Assembly (NCBI GenBank): GCA_902765975.1
Contig: CACXBO010000130.1
Location: forward strand, 1 to 5,984
Length of the DNA stretch: 5,984 nucleotides
Direction of reading: 5' to 3'
DNA from: Oscillospiraceae bacterium
GTDB taxonomy: Bacteria > Bacillota > Clostridia > Oscillospirales > Oscillospiraceae
In this document: positions 1 through 5,357 of the stretch, piece after piece
Numbering within the stretch: the stretch's first letter is position 1
How the letters are laid out: each line of letters opens with the position of its first letter
The notes under the pieces: generated by a model
Database searches by the model: none
Told to the model about the DNA's origin: nothing
The model's input: only the letters and a program-made list of their open reading frames with translations
Program-made: the position numbers and the translations under genes

Positions 1-778
1 CGCAGCGGCAAAAGCGGCGGATTACAGCTTCAGGATAAGCTTCACGAGAGACGGAGCTGCATACGATCCGGCGGATGTACCCGAAACTTGGGAGAAGGAA
101 GAAGCTGGAAGCTATATCTTCACGCTGAGAGACGGAGGAAGCGAGAGCGTATACGTACACAGCGGAGTGAGCTACAGAGTAAGCGAGACGACGGAAGGCA
201 GTTACACGGAATACACAGCGGCGAATGCGGCGGGCAATATCGCGAGCGGCGTCGGAAGGACTGTGGAGGGCGAGGTAACGTCAGAGGATGTGAGCGAAAG
301 CGTAAGCTTTGTGAACAGGGAATACGGAACGCTTACGATCAGCAAGGAAGTTAGAGGAAGTATGGCAAATCAGGTAAGGGATTTTGCGTTCTTAATAACG
401 CTTGACGGTTACGAGCTAGCGGAGCTGCCTGCTGGATGGAGAAGAACGGAAAGCGGAGTATACAGCTTCAGCCTCAAGCACGGGGAGAGCGTAACAATAA
501 CGCTGCCGGCGGGAACAAGGTACATAATAGAGGAGGAAGAGGACGAGAATTACGGAGTGAAGATAAGAGTGAACGGAGGAGAAACGGTAGAAAGCAGGAG
601 AGCGGAAGGCGCAATAACGGGAGAAATGCTGAACGTTACATGCGCATACGAGAACACACGCGACGCAACAGTCCCGACCGGAGCCGAGATACCGTTTGGA
701 GCCGCGATGCTCACGCTGCCGCTCTTCGGACTTGCGATGTATCTCATCATCAAGCGCAGAAAGCGCGAAGAGCAATAA
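1..778 (+). CDS. Surface-anchored repeat-domain protein, C-terminal part (5' end outside window)
   Basis: The frame is open from base 2 to TAA at 776-778, giving 258 visible residues without a native start, so the gene begins upstream. Two tandem beta-rich domains of similar layout can be seen. The first (about bases 17-320) runs from YSFRISF to VSFVNREYG. The second (about 326-665) opens with GTLTISKEVRG, continues with FAFLITLDG and YSFSLKHGESVTITLPAG, and ends in YENTRD. This resembles the DUF7601/Cna-B-like repeats of clostridial cell-surface and pilin-like proteins. The C-terminus has a VPTG motif (671-682), a hydrophobic segment of about 20 residues and a basic tail (KRRKREEQ), the plan of a sortase-type or simple membrane anchor. 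VPTG is one residue short of LPXTG, so covalent wall attachment is uncertain. The protein should lie outside the cell, tethered at its C-terminus; adhesion is a guess. Arginine codons are nearly all AGA/AGG in the repeats but mostly CGC in the anchor. Confidence 0.85.
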   Translation, partial: AAAKAADYSFRISFTRDGAAYDPADVPETWEKEEAGSYIFTLRDGGSESVYVHSGVSYRVSETTEGSYTEYTAANAAGNIASGVGRTVEGEVTSEDVSESVSFVNREYGTLTISKEVRGSMANQVRDFAFLITLDGYELAELPAGWRRTESGVYSFSLKHGESVTITLPAGTRYIIEEEEDENYGVKIRVNGGETVESRRAEGAITGEMLNVTCAYENTRDATVPTGAEIPFGAAMLTLPLFGLAMYLIIKRRKREEQ

Positions 779-807
779 AGTTACGCAGATTTCTTAGGCT
801 AAACGAA

Positions 808-840
808 AAATGGCCCGGCGAGTATCTCGCCGGGCCATTT
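808..840. terminator. Bidirectional intrinsic terminator between convergent genes
   Basis: A perfect 15-bp stem (808-822 pairing with 826-840) closes on a 3-base loop (TAT). Its core is GGCCCGGCGAG. The arms end in AAA and TTT, and a run of A precedes the stem on the plus strand. Read on the minus strand the hairpin is therefore followed by a good T tract, suiting fakA; on the plus strand the T tract is short. It lies 29 bases after the surface-protein stop and 52 bases beyond the fakA stop, so it probably serves both genes. Confidence 0.9.
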
Positions 841-892
841 GATATGAAAAATATGGTTCAATTCATTTTTGCAGGATAGGTATTGCTCGCTG

Positions 893-2560
893 TTATTCCG
901 CGCTGATCATGTAGTAGTAAACCGGCTGACCGCCGTAGACTGCGGTAACGTCGGCGTCGGGGAAGTCGGAGCGGAACTTGGCTGCGACTGCGTTGGCGGA
1001 GTATTCGTCAACGTCCTCGCCGTAATACACTGTAATGACCTCGCAGTCGTCCTCGGCAAATCTGCGGGAGACGCTTGAAAGGAGCTCGGCGAGATCCCTG
1101 CCTGAGCCGACTATACCGCCTTCAAGCAGTGCAAGGTATTCTCCGGCGTTGATCTTTAGCCCGTCAAAATCGCTGTCGCGGCTCGCATAAGTTATCTGAG
1201 CCGTTTTTACGGACTTGGTAGCCTCGGTAAGCGCCTCTGTAAGCTCTTCGGTGCTCAGACTGTCGTCGAATGAGATCAGGGAGGAAACGCCCTGAGGTAT
1301 CGTTTTGGAGGGGATGACAATAACCGTTTTTTCGGTGAGCCTGTCGCACTGCTGTGCTGCCATAATAATATTCTTATTATTCGGCAGCACGAAAACGACC
1401 TCGGCAGGAACGGACTGGACTGCCGTGAGGATGTCTTCAGTTGATGGGTTCATCGTCTGACCGCCGGTAACGAGAGCATCGGCGCCAAGATTTCGGAACA
1501 CCTCTCCTATGCCTTCTCCAGCGCAGACTGCAACGGTGCCGTATTTCTTCTCCGGAGCGGCCTCGACCGGAGTCTCTGGCGCGGAAACGGGCTCTTCAGT
1601 CGCTTTTCCGCCTTCATCAGACTCAGAGGTAAAGACAAGCTGAGTGTGCTGATTGCGCATATTTTCGATCTTTACAGAGACGAAAGAACCGTATTTAAGC
1701 GCCTGAGTCAGCACGTCGCCGGGCTGATCGGTATGTACGTGAGCCTTGATTATCTCGTCGTCCTCAACGAAAACGAGGCTGTCGCCGACTCCGCTCAGAT
1801 AATCGCGCAGGGCCTCGGGGCTTCTGCGGTTTTCTCTGTTTACAATGAACTCGGTGCAGTAAGTGAAGGTGATGTCCTCATCGCGGAAGGCGGCGAAATC
1901 AGCGTGGTCAGAGCCGCGTGCGTCGTTGCCCGAAACAGTGACGGGATCGCCCTGCAGGCAGGCGTACATGCCTTTAAGCAGGAACATATAGCCTTGTCCT
2001 CCGGAGTCGACTACTCCGGCCTTTTTCAAAACGGGATTTTGCTCGGTCGTACCGGCAAGAGCTTCGTCTCCTGCGGAGATCAAAGTTTCAAAAAGCTCCA
2101 TAAAGTCTTCGCCGGACTCGGAATAGCGGGCGGCTGCCTCGGCGACGAGCCTTGAGACCGTGAGGATAGTCCCCTCAGTCGGACGCATAACAGCTTTATA
2201 CGCTGCGGTGACGCCCTCACTCAGCGCGGCGGAAAAATCGACGACCGTCATCTCGGTGACAGACTTCAGCGCCTTTGACATACCGCGGAAAAGAAGGGAG
2301 AGAATCACTCCGGAATTGCCCCTCGCACCGCGAAGTAGGGCGCCTGCCGCAGTGTCGGCAACGGCGGTTACGGTTTTCGGAGCCTTCTGGGAGAGCGCAG
2401 TTACTCCGGCGTTAATTGTCATGGACATATTGGTTCCGGTGTCTCCGTCGGGCACCGGGAAAACGTTCAGTTCGTTGACAAACTGCTTATTTCGCTCGAT
2501 GAGAGCTGCGCCGCTTTTAATCATCTCTATATATGCGGCGGCATCAATATACTGTATCAA
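893..2560 (-). CDS. fakA: Fatty acid kinase subunit FakA (YloV, DhaL/DAK2-domain protein)
   Basis: The 555-residue product matches the usual FakA length. FakA phosphorylates fatty acids held by a FakB carrier, giving acyl-phosphate for membrane phospholipid synthesis in the cytoplasm. The N-terminal DhaL domain (about 1-200) carries NVFPVPDGDTGTNM, with D38 and D40 as likely Mg/ATP ligands, then RGARGNSGVI (78-87) and GVVDSGGQGY (182-191). The middle domain has C235, H274 and H276 (YCTEF and HVH), the set expected to bind zinc in this family. An acidic, Pro-rich linker (about 311-338) leads to the C-terminal domain with GGQTMNPST (366-374) and LPNNKN (392-397). The start appears to be TTG at 2558-2560; this puts the DGD motif at the family position. 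It lies 15 bases after yloU and is probably co-transcribed with it. No fakB gene is visible here. The identification is firm; the lipid role comes from the family. Confidence 0.95.
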   Translation of the reverse strand: MIQYIDAAAYIEMIKSGAALIERNKQFVNELNVFPVPDGDTGTNMSMTINAGVTALSQKAPKTVTAVADTAAGALLRGARGNSGVILSLLFRGMSKALKSVTEMTVVDFSAALSEGVTAAYKAVMRPTEGTILTVSRLVAEAAARYSESGEDFMELFETLISAGDEALAGTTEQNPVLKKAGVVDSGGQGYMFLLKGMYACLQGDPVTVSGNDARGSDHADFAAFRDEDITFTYCTEFIVNRENRRSPEALRDYLSGVGDSLVFVEDDEIIKAHVHTDQPGDVLTQALKYGSFVSVKIENMRNQHTQLVFTSESDEGGKATEEPVSAPETPVEAAPEKKYGTVAVCAGEGIGEVFRNLGADALVTGGQTMNPSTEDILTAVQSVPAEVVFVLPNNKNIIMAAQQCDRLTEKTVIVIPSKTIPQGVSSLISFDDSLSTEELTEALTEATKSVKTAQITYASRDSDFDGLKINAGEYLALLEGGIVGSGRDLAELLSSVSRRFAEDDCEVITVYYGEDVDEYSANAVAAKFRSDFPDADVTAVYGGQPVYYYMISAE

Positions 2561-2574
2561 GTGATTTCCCCCCC
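2558..2574 (-). promoter_or_regulatory. fakA translation start: G7 ribosome site and TTG codon
   Basis: On the minus strand seven G residues (2574-2568) are followed by AAATCAC and then TTG (2560-2558). No ATG or GTG occurs near this position in frame, and the next ATG (codon 13) would cut into the conserved N-terminal helix. The G tract can pair only partly with the anti-Shine-Dalgarno sequence, so initiation may be weak or depend on translation of yloU, whose TAA ends two bases before the tract. Confidence 0.65.
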
Positions 2575-2575
2575 G

Positions 2576-2929
2576 TTAATCTTTACTCAGAGAATCGACG
2601 AAAATATCAACGCTCTTTACCTTTATCCCGGTCGAGTCCTCGACCTTATAGCGTACTTCGGAGATGATGCTGCCAGCAAGCGCGGGGATATTTACGCCCT
2701 CGTCTATCACGATATGCAGCTCAATGGAGATACTCGAGTCGTCGTTATACTCGATGTAAACGCCCTTATGCATACTCTCACGCTTTAAGAGATGAACGAG
2801 CCCGTCGGTAACCGAGCGCATTGCCATACCCTTAACGCCGAAGCAGCTTACGGCGGCGTCTCCCACCAGGGTCGTGAAAACTACGGGAGAGAGACTGATG
2901 CAACCTATATTCGTTTGAAATTTGACCAT
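2576..2929 (-). CDS. yloU: Asp23/Gls24 family envelope stress protein YloU
   Basis: This 117-residue protein belongs to the Asp23/Gls24 (DUF322) family, small alpha/beta proteins of Gram-positive bacteria associated with the cell envelope or alkaline stress. Visible family features are the N-terminal GCISLSPVVFTTLVGDAA segment, the mid-protein strand VYIEYNDDSSISIELHIVID, and the C-terminal block NIPALAGSIISEV followed by GIKVKSVDIFVDSL. There is no signal peptide or membrane segment, so it is cytoplasmic or peripheral. The frame could open at a GTG at 2938, but the GAAGGAG ribosome site (2944-2938) overlaps that codon and stands 8 bases before ATG 2929, so the ATG was chosen. It is the first gene of a two-gene operon with fakA, a conserved Firmicutes pairing, and has its own strong promoter. 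Its precise biochemical role is unknown. Confidence 0.9.
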   Translation of the reverse strand: MVKFQTNIGCISLSPVVFTTLVGDAAVSCFGVKGMAMRSVTDGLVHLLKRESMHKGVYIEYNDDSSISIELHIVIDEGVNIPALAGSIISEVRYKVEDSTGIKVKSVDIFVDSLSKD

Positions 2930-2937
2930 TCTCGTCA

Positions 2938-2944
2938 CTCCTTC
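2938..2944 (-). promoter_or_regulatory. yloU ribosome binding site that sets the start
   Basis: GAAGGAG on the minus strand, 8 bases before ATG 2929. It overlaps the first base of the upstream in-frame GTG (2938-2936), which rules that codon out as the start. Confidence 0.85.
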
Positions 2945-2975
2945 AATCGTGGGGTTAAGCCCATAATTATCTCAT

Positions 2976-3004
2976 ATTATAATACAAATCGGGCGGAACT
3001 ACAA
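2976..3004 (-). promoter_or_regulatory. Sigma-A-type promoter of yloU-fakA
   Basis: On the minus strand TTGTAG (3004-2999) is followed after 17 bases by a perfect TATAAT (2981-2976). Transcription would begin near 2969, giving a leader of about 40 bases before yloU. It is back to back with the promoter of the small membrane-protein gene. Confidence 0.85.
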
Positions 3005-3024
3005 GTATTATTTGCTAAGTTCCG
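2994..3024. repeat. Inverted repeat between divergent promoters (possible operator)
   Basis: CGGAACT (2994-3000) and its exact complement AGTTCCG (3018-3024) are separated by 17 bases. The left arm overlaps the -35 box of the yloU promoter. Arm centres are 24 bases apart, a little over two helical turns. Binding by a regulator is only an inference; 7-bp arms can arise by chance in an AT-rich gap. Confidence 0.4.
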
Positions 3025-3053
3025 GCAATGCGTTCGATTTTTTATAAAAGCTA

Positions 3054-3082
3054 TTGAATTCGGAGCGGAATTGGTGTAAAAT
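3054..3082 (+). promoter_or_regulatory. Sigma-A-type promoter of the 60-residue membrane protein gene
   Basis: TTGAAT (3054-3059), a 17-base spacer and TAAAAT (3077-3082). Transcription would start near 3089, leaving a leader of about 40 bases that ends in the AGGAGG ribosome site at 3116-3121. Confidence 0.75.
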
Positions 3083-3129
3083 ATACTCATAACAGGAGAC
3101 AATGAGAATTATTTCAGGAGGAAAAACCT

Positions 3130-3312
3130 ATGGATAAGAAAACAAGAAATATCATTATTATAGTGGCTGCCGTCCTTGCGGTTGCGGCTGCTGTTGTTGC
3201 AGTTATCGTTTTTCGCGAGGATATCAAGAGGTTTTTCACAAAGCTTGTTGAGAAAGTTAAGCCTAAGAAAAAATACACGGTCGAGGAGTGCGAGGATTTC
3301 GCGGATATATAA
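3130..3312 (+). CDS. Small single-pass membrane protein, function unknown
   Basis: The 60-residue product starts at an ATG with a perfect AGGAGG site 8 bases upstream (3116-3121), has its own promoter, and ends before a hairpin terminator, so it is a real single-gene unit. Residues 1-6 are charged (MDKKTR). Residues about 8-28 form a hydrophobic segment rich in Ile, Ala and Val. The remainder begins FREDIKRFFTKLVEKVKPKKK and is strongly basic and probably amphipathic; the last ten residues turn acidic (EECEDFADI). Basic residues flank the membrane segment on both sides, so topology cannot be settled; there is no signal-peptidase site or lipobox. A single cysteine lies in the acidic tail. No known family was recognised. 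It could be a membrane-tethered peptide that acts on a partner or on the inner leaflet, but nothing in the neighbourhood proves a role. Confidence 0.8.
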   Translation: MDKKTRNIIIIVAAVLAVAAAVVAVIVFREDIKRFFTKLVEKVKPKKKYTVEECEDFADI

Positions 3313-3328
3313 GCATAATGAAAAAGTG

Positions 3329-3360
3329 ACCCGTCGGGCTTGATAACCCGGCGGGTTTTC
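3329..3360. terminator. Bidirectional intrinsic terminator (small membrane protein / dut)
   Basis: ACCCGTCGGG (3329-3338) pairs with CCCGGCGGGT (3347-3356), with one T-G wobble and an 8-base loop. TTTTC follows on the plus strand. Five A residues (3321-3325) precede it, giving a T tract on the minus strand. It lies between the convergent small membrane-protein gene and dut and can end transcripts from both sides. Confidence 0.88.
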
Positions 3361-3407
3361 TTACTTAAGCCAGTAATAAAACGGGATTTTCTTGTTCCCT
3401 TCCTTTT

Positions 3408-3842
3408 TCATTTTCCCGTGCTTCCGAAGCCTCCGGCTCCGCGCTCCGTGCCGCTGAGCTCGTCTGCCTCTATGTAATCCGCCGTAACGACGGGCATTAC
3501 CACAAGCTGAGCCACTCTGTCTCCGGAACGAACTGTTGCAGACGAATCAGAGTGATTGTGAAGAGCGACGATTATCTCGCCGCGGTAGTCGGAATCGACG
3601 ACTCCGACCTTATTCGCAGGAGCAAGTCCGACTTTGGAGGCAAGACCGCTGCGTGCGAAAACAAAGCCTGCGTATCCCTCCGGTATCTCGGCTGATATGC
3701 CAGTAGGTATAAAAGCGGTATCGCCGGGAGCTATTTCCAGAGGCTCTGAGAGCAGAGCGTATAGATCCGCTCCGGCGGCGCTCGCGGAGGAGCGGCGCGG
3801 AGTGATCGCGTGTTCCGATAGCTTTTTTATCTTTATTTCCAT
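3408..3842 (-). CDS. dut: dUTP diphosphatase (dUTPase)
   Basis: The enzyme hydrolyses dUTP to dUMP and diphosphate, keeping uracil out of DNA and supplying dUMP for thymidylate synthesis. At 144 residues it is a normal trimeric dUTPase and all five family motifs are present in order: AGADLYA (23-29), ARSGLA (63-68), KVGVVDSDYRGEI (78-90, catalytic Asp likely D83), RSGDRVAQLV (105-114) and RGAGGFGSTG (134-143). The frame can be opened at ATG 3857, overlapping the trxB stop as ATGA, but that codon has no ribosome site of its own. GAGGTG (3855-3850) stands 7 bases before ATG 3842, and MEIKIKKL is the usual family beginning, so the shorter form was chosen. It follows trxB by 11 bases and is probably co-transcribed and translationally coupled with it. 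A two-way terminator lies downstream. Confidence 0.95.
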   Translation of the reverse strand: MEIKIKKLSEHAITPRRSSASAAGADLYALLSEPLEIAPGDTAFIPTGISAEIPEGYAGFVFARSGLASKVGLAPANKVGVVDSDYRGEIIVALHNHSDSSATVRSGDRVAQLVVMPVVTADYIEADELSGTERGAGGFGSTGK

Positions 3843-3849
3843 TTCTATG

Positions 3850-3855
3850 CACCTC
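3850..3855 (-). promoter_or_regulatory. dut ribosome binding site inside the trxB stop region
   Basis: GAGGTG on the minus strand overlaps the trxB TGA (3856-3854) and lies 7 bases before ATG 3842. Ribosomes ending trxB arrive on the dut initiation site, which favours coupling and the shorter dut start. Confidence 0.75.
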
Positions 3856-4765
3856 ATAAAGCGAGATTTATATACGCTGCGGCCTGCGAGGCGGCGACGG
3901 CTCCGTCGGCTGCGGCGGTAACCAACTGACGCAGCGCCTTGACCCGCGTGTCTCCCGCGGCGAAAACTCCTGGAAGGGAGGTGCGGCAGCTCTCGTCCGC
4001 TTTTATATATCCCGATTCGTCAAGCTCAACCGTGCCGCTGAATATCCCGTTCGCGGGGATCATTCCGATCGCTGCGAAAACGCCGGATACGGGCAGAGTC
4101 CGCTTTTCCCCGGTATCCACGTTTTTTATCTCGAAGCCCTCGACTCCCTGCTCGCCGAGCACGCGTTCCGGTACCCAAGGGGTAAGAATTTCAACATTTT
4201 CCTTTGACTTCAGAGCGGAAACGAGCTTAGGCTCGGCGCGGAAAACGGAACGCCTGTTTATAAGATACACCTTAGAAGCCAGGGAAGACAGATAAACGGC
4301 GTCTTCAAAGGCCGTGTTGCCTCCGCCGACGACGCAGCACTCCCTGCCCCTGAAGAAAGCTCCGTCGCAGGTCGCGCAGGCGGAGACGCCCCTCTGATAT
4401 AGACGGTCGGCTCCGTCGCAGTCGAGACGCCTGTGTTCGGCGCCGTTCGCTATAATAACGGTTTTCGCATCAAGGTCTCCCGCGGATGTGTGGACAGTCT
4501 TTTTTCCGCTTTTAACGGAAAGCCCCGTAACGGCGCAGAATTTTATTTCCGCGCCGAACTCCTCGGCCTGAGCCTGAAGATCCGCCGCAAGCTGCCAGCC
4601 GGCGACGTGAGGACGCGCGGGATAATTATCCACTTCGGGGGAGTTTATTATCTGCCCGCCGCAGACGGTAGCCTCGCATACTACGGTGGAGAGACCGGCT
4701 CTGCGGGCATAAACGGCAGCGGTCAGCCCGGCGATCCCGCCGCCGATAATAACGGTATCATACAT
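3854..4765 (-). CDS. trxB: Thioredoxin reductase (NADPH, FAD)
   Basis: The product transfers electrons from NADPH through FAD and a disulfide to thioredoxin in the cytoplasm. At 303 residues it is the low-molecular-weight bacterial type. The FAD site GGGIAG is at 8-13. The redox pair is CATC (130-133), followed by DGAFF. The NADPH domain has GGGNTAFEDA (147-156) and NRRSVFRAE (170-178), where R171, R172 and R176 match the arginines that grip the NADPH phosphate; this argues against a ferredoxin-dependent type. GVFAAGDTR (267-274 region) is the second FAD contact. The frame extends to ATG 4786, but AAGGAG (4779-4774) lies 8 bases before ATG 4765, and MYDTVIIGGG is the normal family start. It heads an operon with dut and is divergent from trxA, its substrate gene. 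Confidence 0.95.
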   Translation of the reverse strand: MYDTVIIGGGIAGLTAAVYARRAGLSTVVCEATVCGGQIINSPEVDNYPARPHVAGWQLAADLQAQAEEFGAEIKFCAVTGLSVKSGKKTVHTSAGDLDAKTVIIANGAEHRRLDCDGADRLYQRGVSACATCDGAFFRGRECCVVGGGNTAFEDAVYLSSLASKVYLINRRSVFRAEPKLVSALKSKENVEILTPWVPERVLGEQGVEGFEIKNVDTGEKRTLPVSGVFAAIGMIPANGIFSGTVELDESGYIKADESCRTSLPGVFAAGDTRVKALRQLVTAAADGAVAASQAAAYINLAL

Positions 4766-4773
4766 AAATTCAG

Positions 4774-4779
4774 CTCCTT
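4774..4779 (-). promoter_or_regulatory. trxB ribosome binding site that sets the start
   Basis: AAGGAG on the minus strand, 8 bases before ATG 4765. The upstream ATG at 4786 has no such site and overlaps a possible -10 box, so it is not used. Confidence 0.85.
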
Positions 4780-4786
4780 GGTCCAT

Positions 4787-4815
4787 AGTATAGCACAGCG
4801 CTGTTTTCCTGTCAC
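4787..4815 (-). promoter_or_regulatory. Possible second trxB promoter
   Basis: Minus strand GTGACA (4815-4810), 17-base spacer, TATACT (4792-4787). It would start near 4780, just upstream of the ribosome site, leaving a very short leader. Each hexamer differs from consensus at one position. It is weaker than the promoter just upstream, and use of both is unproven. Confidence 0.45.
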
Positions 4816-4861
4816 CATTATATCACCGCAAATTTGATTTTGCAAAACCCTTCGCGCTGTT
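4795..4861. repeat. Repeated GCGCTGTT sites in the trxA/trxB divergent promoter region
   Basis: GCGCTGTT occurs at 4798-4805, inside the perfect 10-bp palindrome ACAGCGCTGT (4795-4804), and again at 4854-4861, abutting the trxA -35 box. The first copy lies in the spacer of the possible second trxB promoter. The copies are 56 bases apart in the same orientation. They could bind a shared regulator of the thioredoxin genes; the sequence does not show which. Confidence 0.35.
4817..4845 (-). promoter_or_regulatory. Main promoter of trxB-dut
   Basis: Minus strand TTGCAA (4845-4840), 17-base spacer, perfect TATAAT (4822-4817). Transcription would start near 4810, about 45 bases before the trxB ATG. 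Confidence 0.8.
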
Positions 4862-4887
4862 GACAGAAATTTATTTTATGATAGAAT
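4860..4887 (+). promoter_or_regulatory. trxA promoter with extended -10
   Basis: A perfect TTGACA (4860-4865), 16-base spacer and TAGAAT (4882-4887) preceded by TGA, the extended -10 form. Transcription would start near 4894. A perfect TATAAT also sits at 4893-4898 but has only a poor -35 (TTTATT, 4870-4875), so it is at most a secondary start. Confidence 0.82.
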
Positions 4888-4918
4888 AACCGTATAATCC
4901 ACGGAAGGAGATAATAAA

Positions 4919-5230
4919 ATGGCACTGATGATAAAAAACGAGGATATGTTCCGTGCCGAGGTGCTTGAGAGCAAGCTGCCCGTGCTCGTAGATTTTTTTG
5001 CAACCTGGTGCGGTCCATGCCGTATGGTCTCTCCGATAGTCGAGCAGATAGCTGAGGAGAAAGCGGGAGTCGTCAAGGTAGTAAAGGTAGACGTCGACGA
5101 GGCGCCCTCGGTAGCGCAGCAGTACGGTATTATGAGCATTCCGACGCTTATGGTTTTTAAGGGCGGGGAAGCGACTGCGACACGTGTTGGCGCTATGCCG
5201 AAAGCACAGATAGAGGCTATGCTGCTCTGA
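4919..5230 (+). CDS. trxA: Thioredoxin
   Basis: This 103-residue cytoplasmic protein disulfide reductase donates electrons to enzymes such as ribonucleotide reductase and peroxiredoxins, and is itself reduced by TrxB. The length is typical. The active site WCGPC is at 30-34, the buried family aspartate is D25 (VLVDFFATW), and the cis-proline loop is SIPT with P75. The KGGE turn and VGAMPK segment follow as in standard thioredoxins. AAGGAG (4905-4910) is 8 bases before the ATG. The gene is a single unit with its own strong promoter and a terminator, divergent from trxB across 153 bases. Nothing unusual is seen. Confidence 0.97.
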   Translation: MALMIKNEDMFRAEVLESKLPVLVDFFATWCGPCRMVSPIVEQIAEEKAGVVKVVKVDVDEAPSVAQQYGIMSIPTLMVFKGGEATATRVGAMPKAQIEAMLL

Positions 5231-5238
5231 GATGATCG

Positions 5239-5281
5239 AGCGGGGAGGGGTGATTCAACTCATTCCCCGCTTGTGTTTTAT
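5239..5281 (+). terminator. Probable trxA terminator
   Basis: AGCGGGGA (5239-5246) pairs with TCCCCGCT (5264-5271). The 17-base interior can add TGA/TCA pairing. TGTGTTTTAT follows, a broken but T-rich tail. It lies 8 bases after the trxA stop. Confidence 0.75.
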
Positions 5282-5287
5282 CCGTCA

Positions 5288-5338
5288 TTTCTCCGAAAAA
5301 TCCGATTCGTCAAAAAATCGGGTTGAAGTTCGGAGAAA
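5288..5338. repeat. Long two-part inverted repeat overlapping a promoter
   Basis: TTTCTCCGAA (5288-5297) is exactly complementary to TTCGGAGAAA (5329-5338). Inside it ATCCGATT (5300-5307) pairs with AATCGGGT (5316-5323) with one wobble. A 2/5-base internal loop separates the two stems and an 8-base loop caps them. The right half covers the -35 box and much of the spacer of the next gene's promoter. No T tract follows on the plus strand, so it does not look like a normal trxA terminator. It may be an operator or the remnant of one; function is inferred from position alone. Confidence 0.6.
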
Positions 5339-5351
5339 AAGATGATATTAT
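5323..5351 (+). promoter_or_regulatory. Promoter of the small P-loop protein gene, extended -10
   Basis: TTGAAG (5323-5328), 17-base spacer, TATTAT (5346-5351) preceded by TGA, an extended -10. Transcription would start near 5358, giving a leader of about 56 bases. Confidence 0.75.
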
Positions 5352-5357
5352 CTATTT

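Noticed and set aside
88..354. 88-codon plus-strand frame within the surface protein gene
   Set aside because: Arg/Gly/Glu-rich translation typical of a wrong frame in purine-rich DNA; the surface-protein frame covers it continuously.
436..879. 147-codon plus-strand frame crossing the surface protein stop and terminator
   Set aside because: Reads through a strong terminator hairpin and yields an Arg/Asn-rich sequence with no recognisable fold.
1646..2155. 169-codon open frame on the plus strand
   Set aside because: It lies wholly antisense to fakA, whose motifs are complete; no ribosome site or family signature is seen.
2160..2564. 134-codon plus-strand frame over the fakA 5' end
   Set aside because: Antisense shadow of the conserved DhaL domain; low-complexity composition and no initiation signal.
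2792..3079. 95-codon plus-strand frame over yloU and the divergent promoters
   Set aside because: It overlaps two good promoters and is antisense to yloU; no supporting features.
4433..4837. 134-codon plus-strand frame across trxB and its promoter
   Set aside because: Antisense to trxB motifs and runs into the shared promoter region; no ribosome site.
5288..5338. Reading the long inverted repeat as the trxA terminator
   Set aside because: No T tract follows on the plus strand and trxA already has a GC-rich hairpin closer to its stop.
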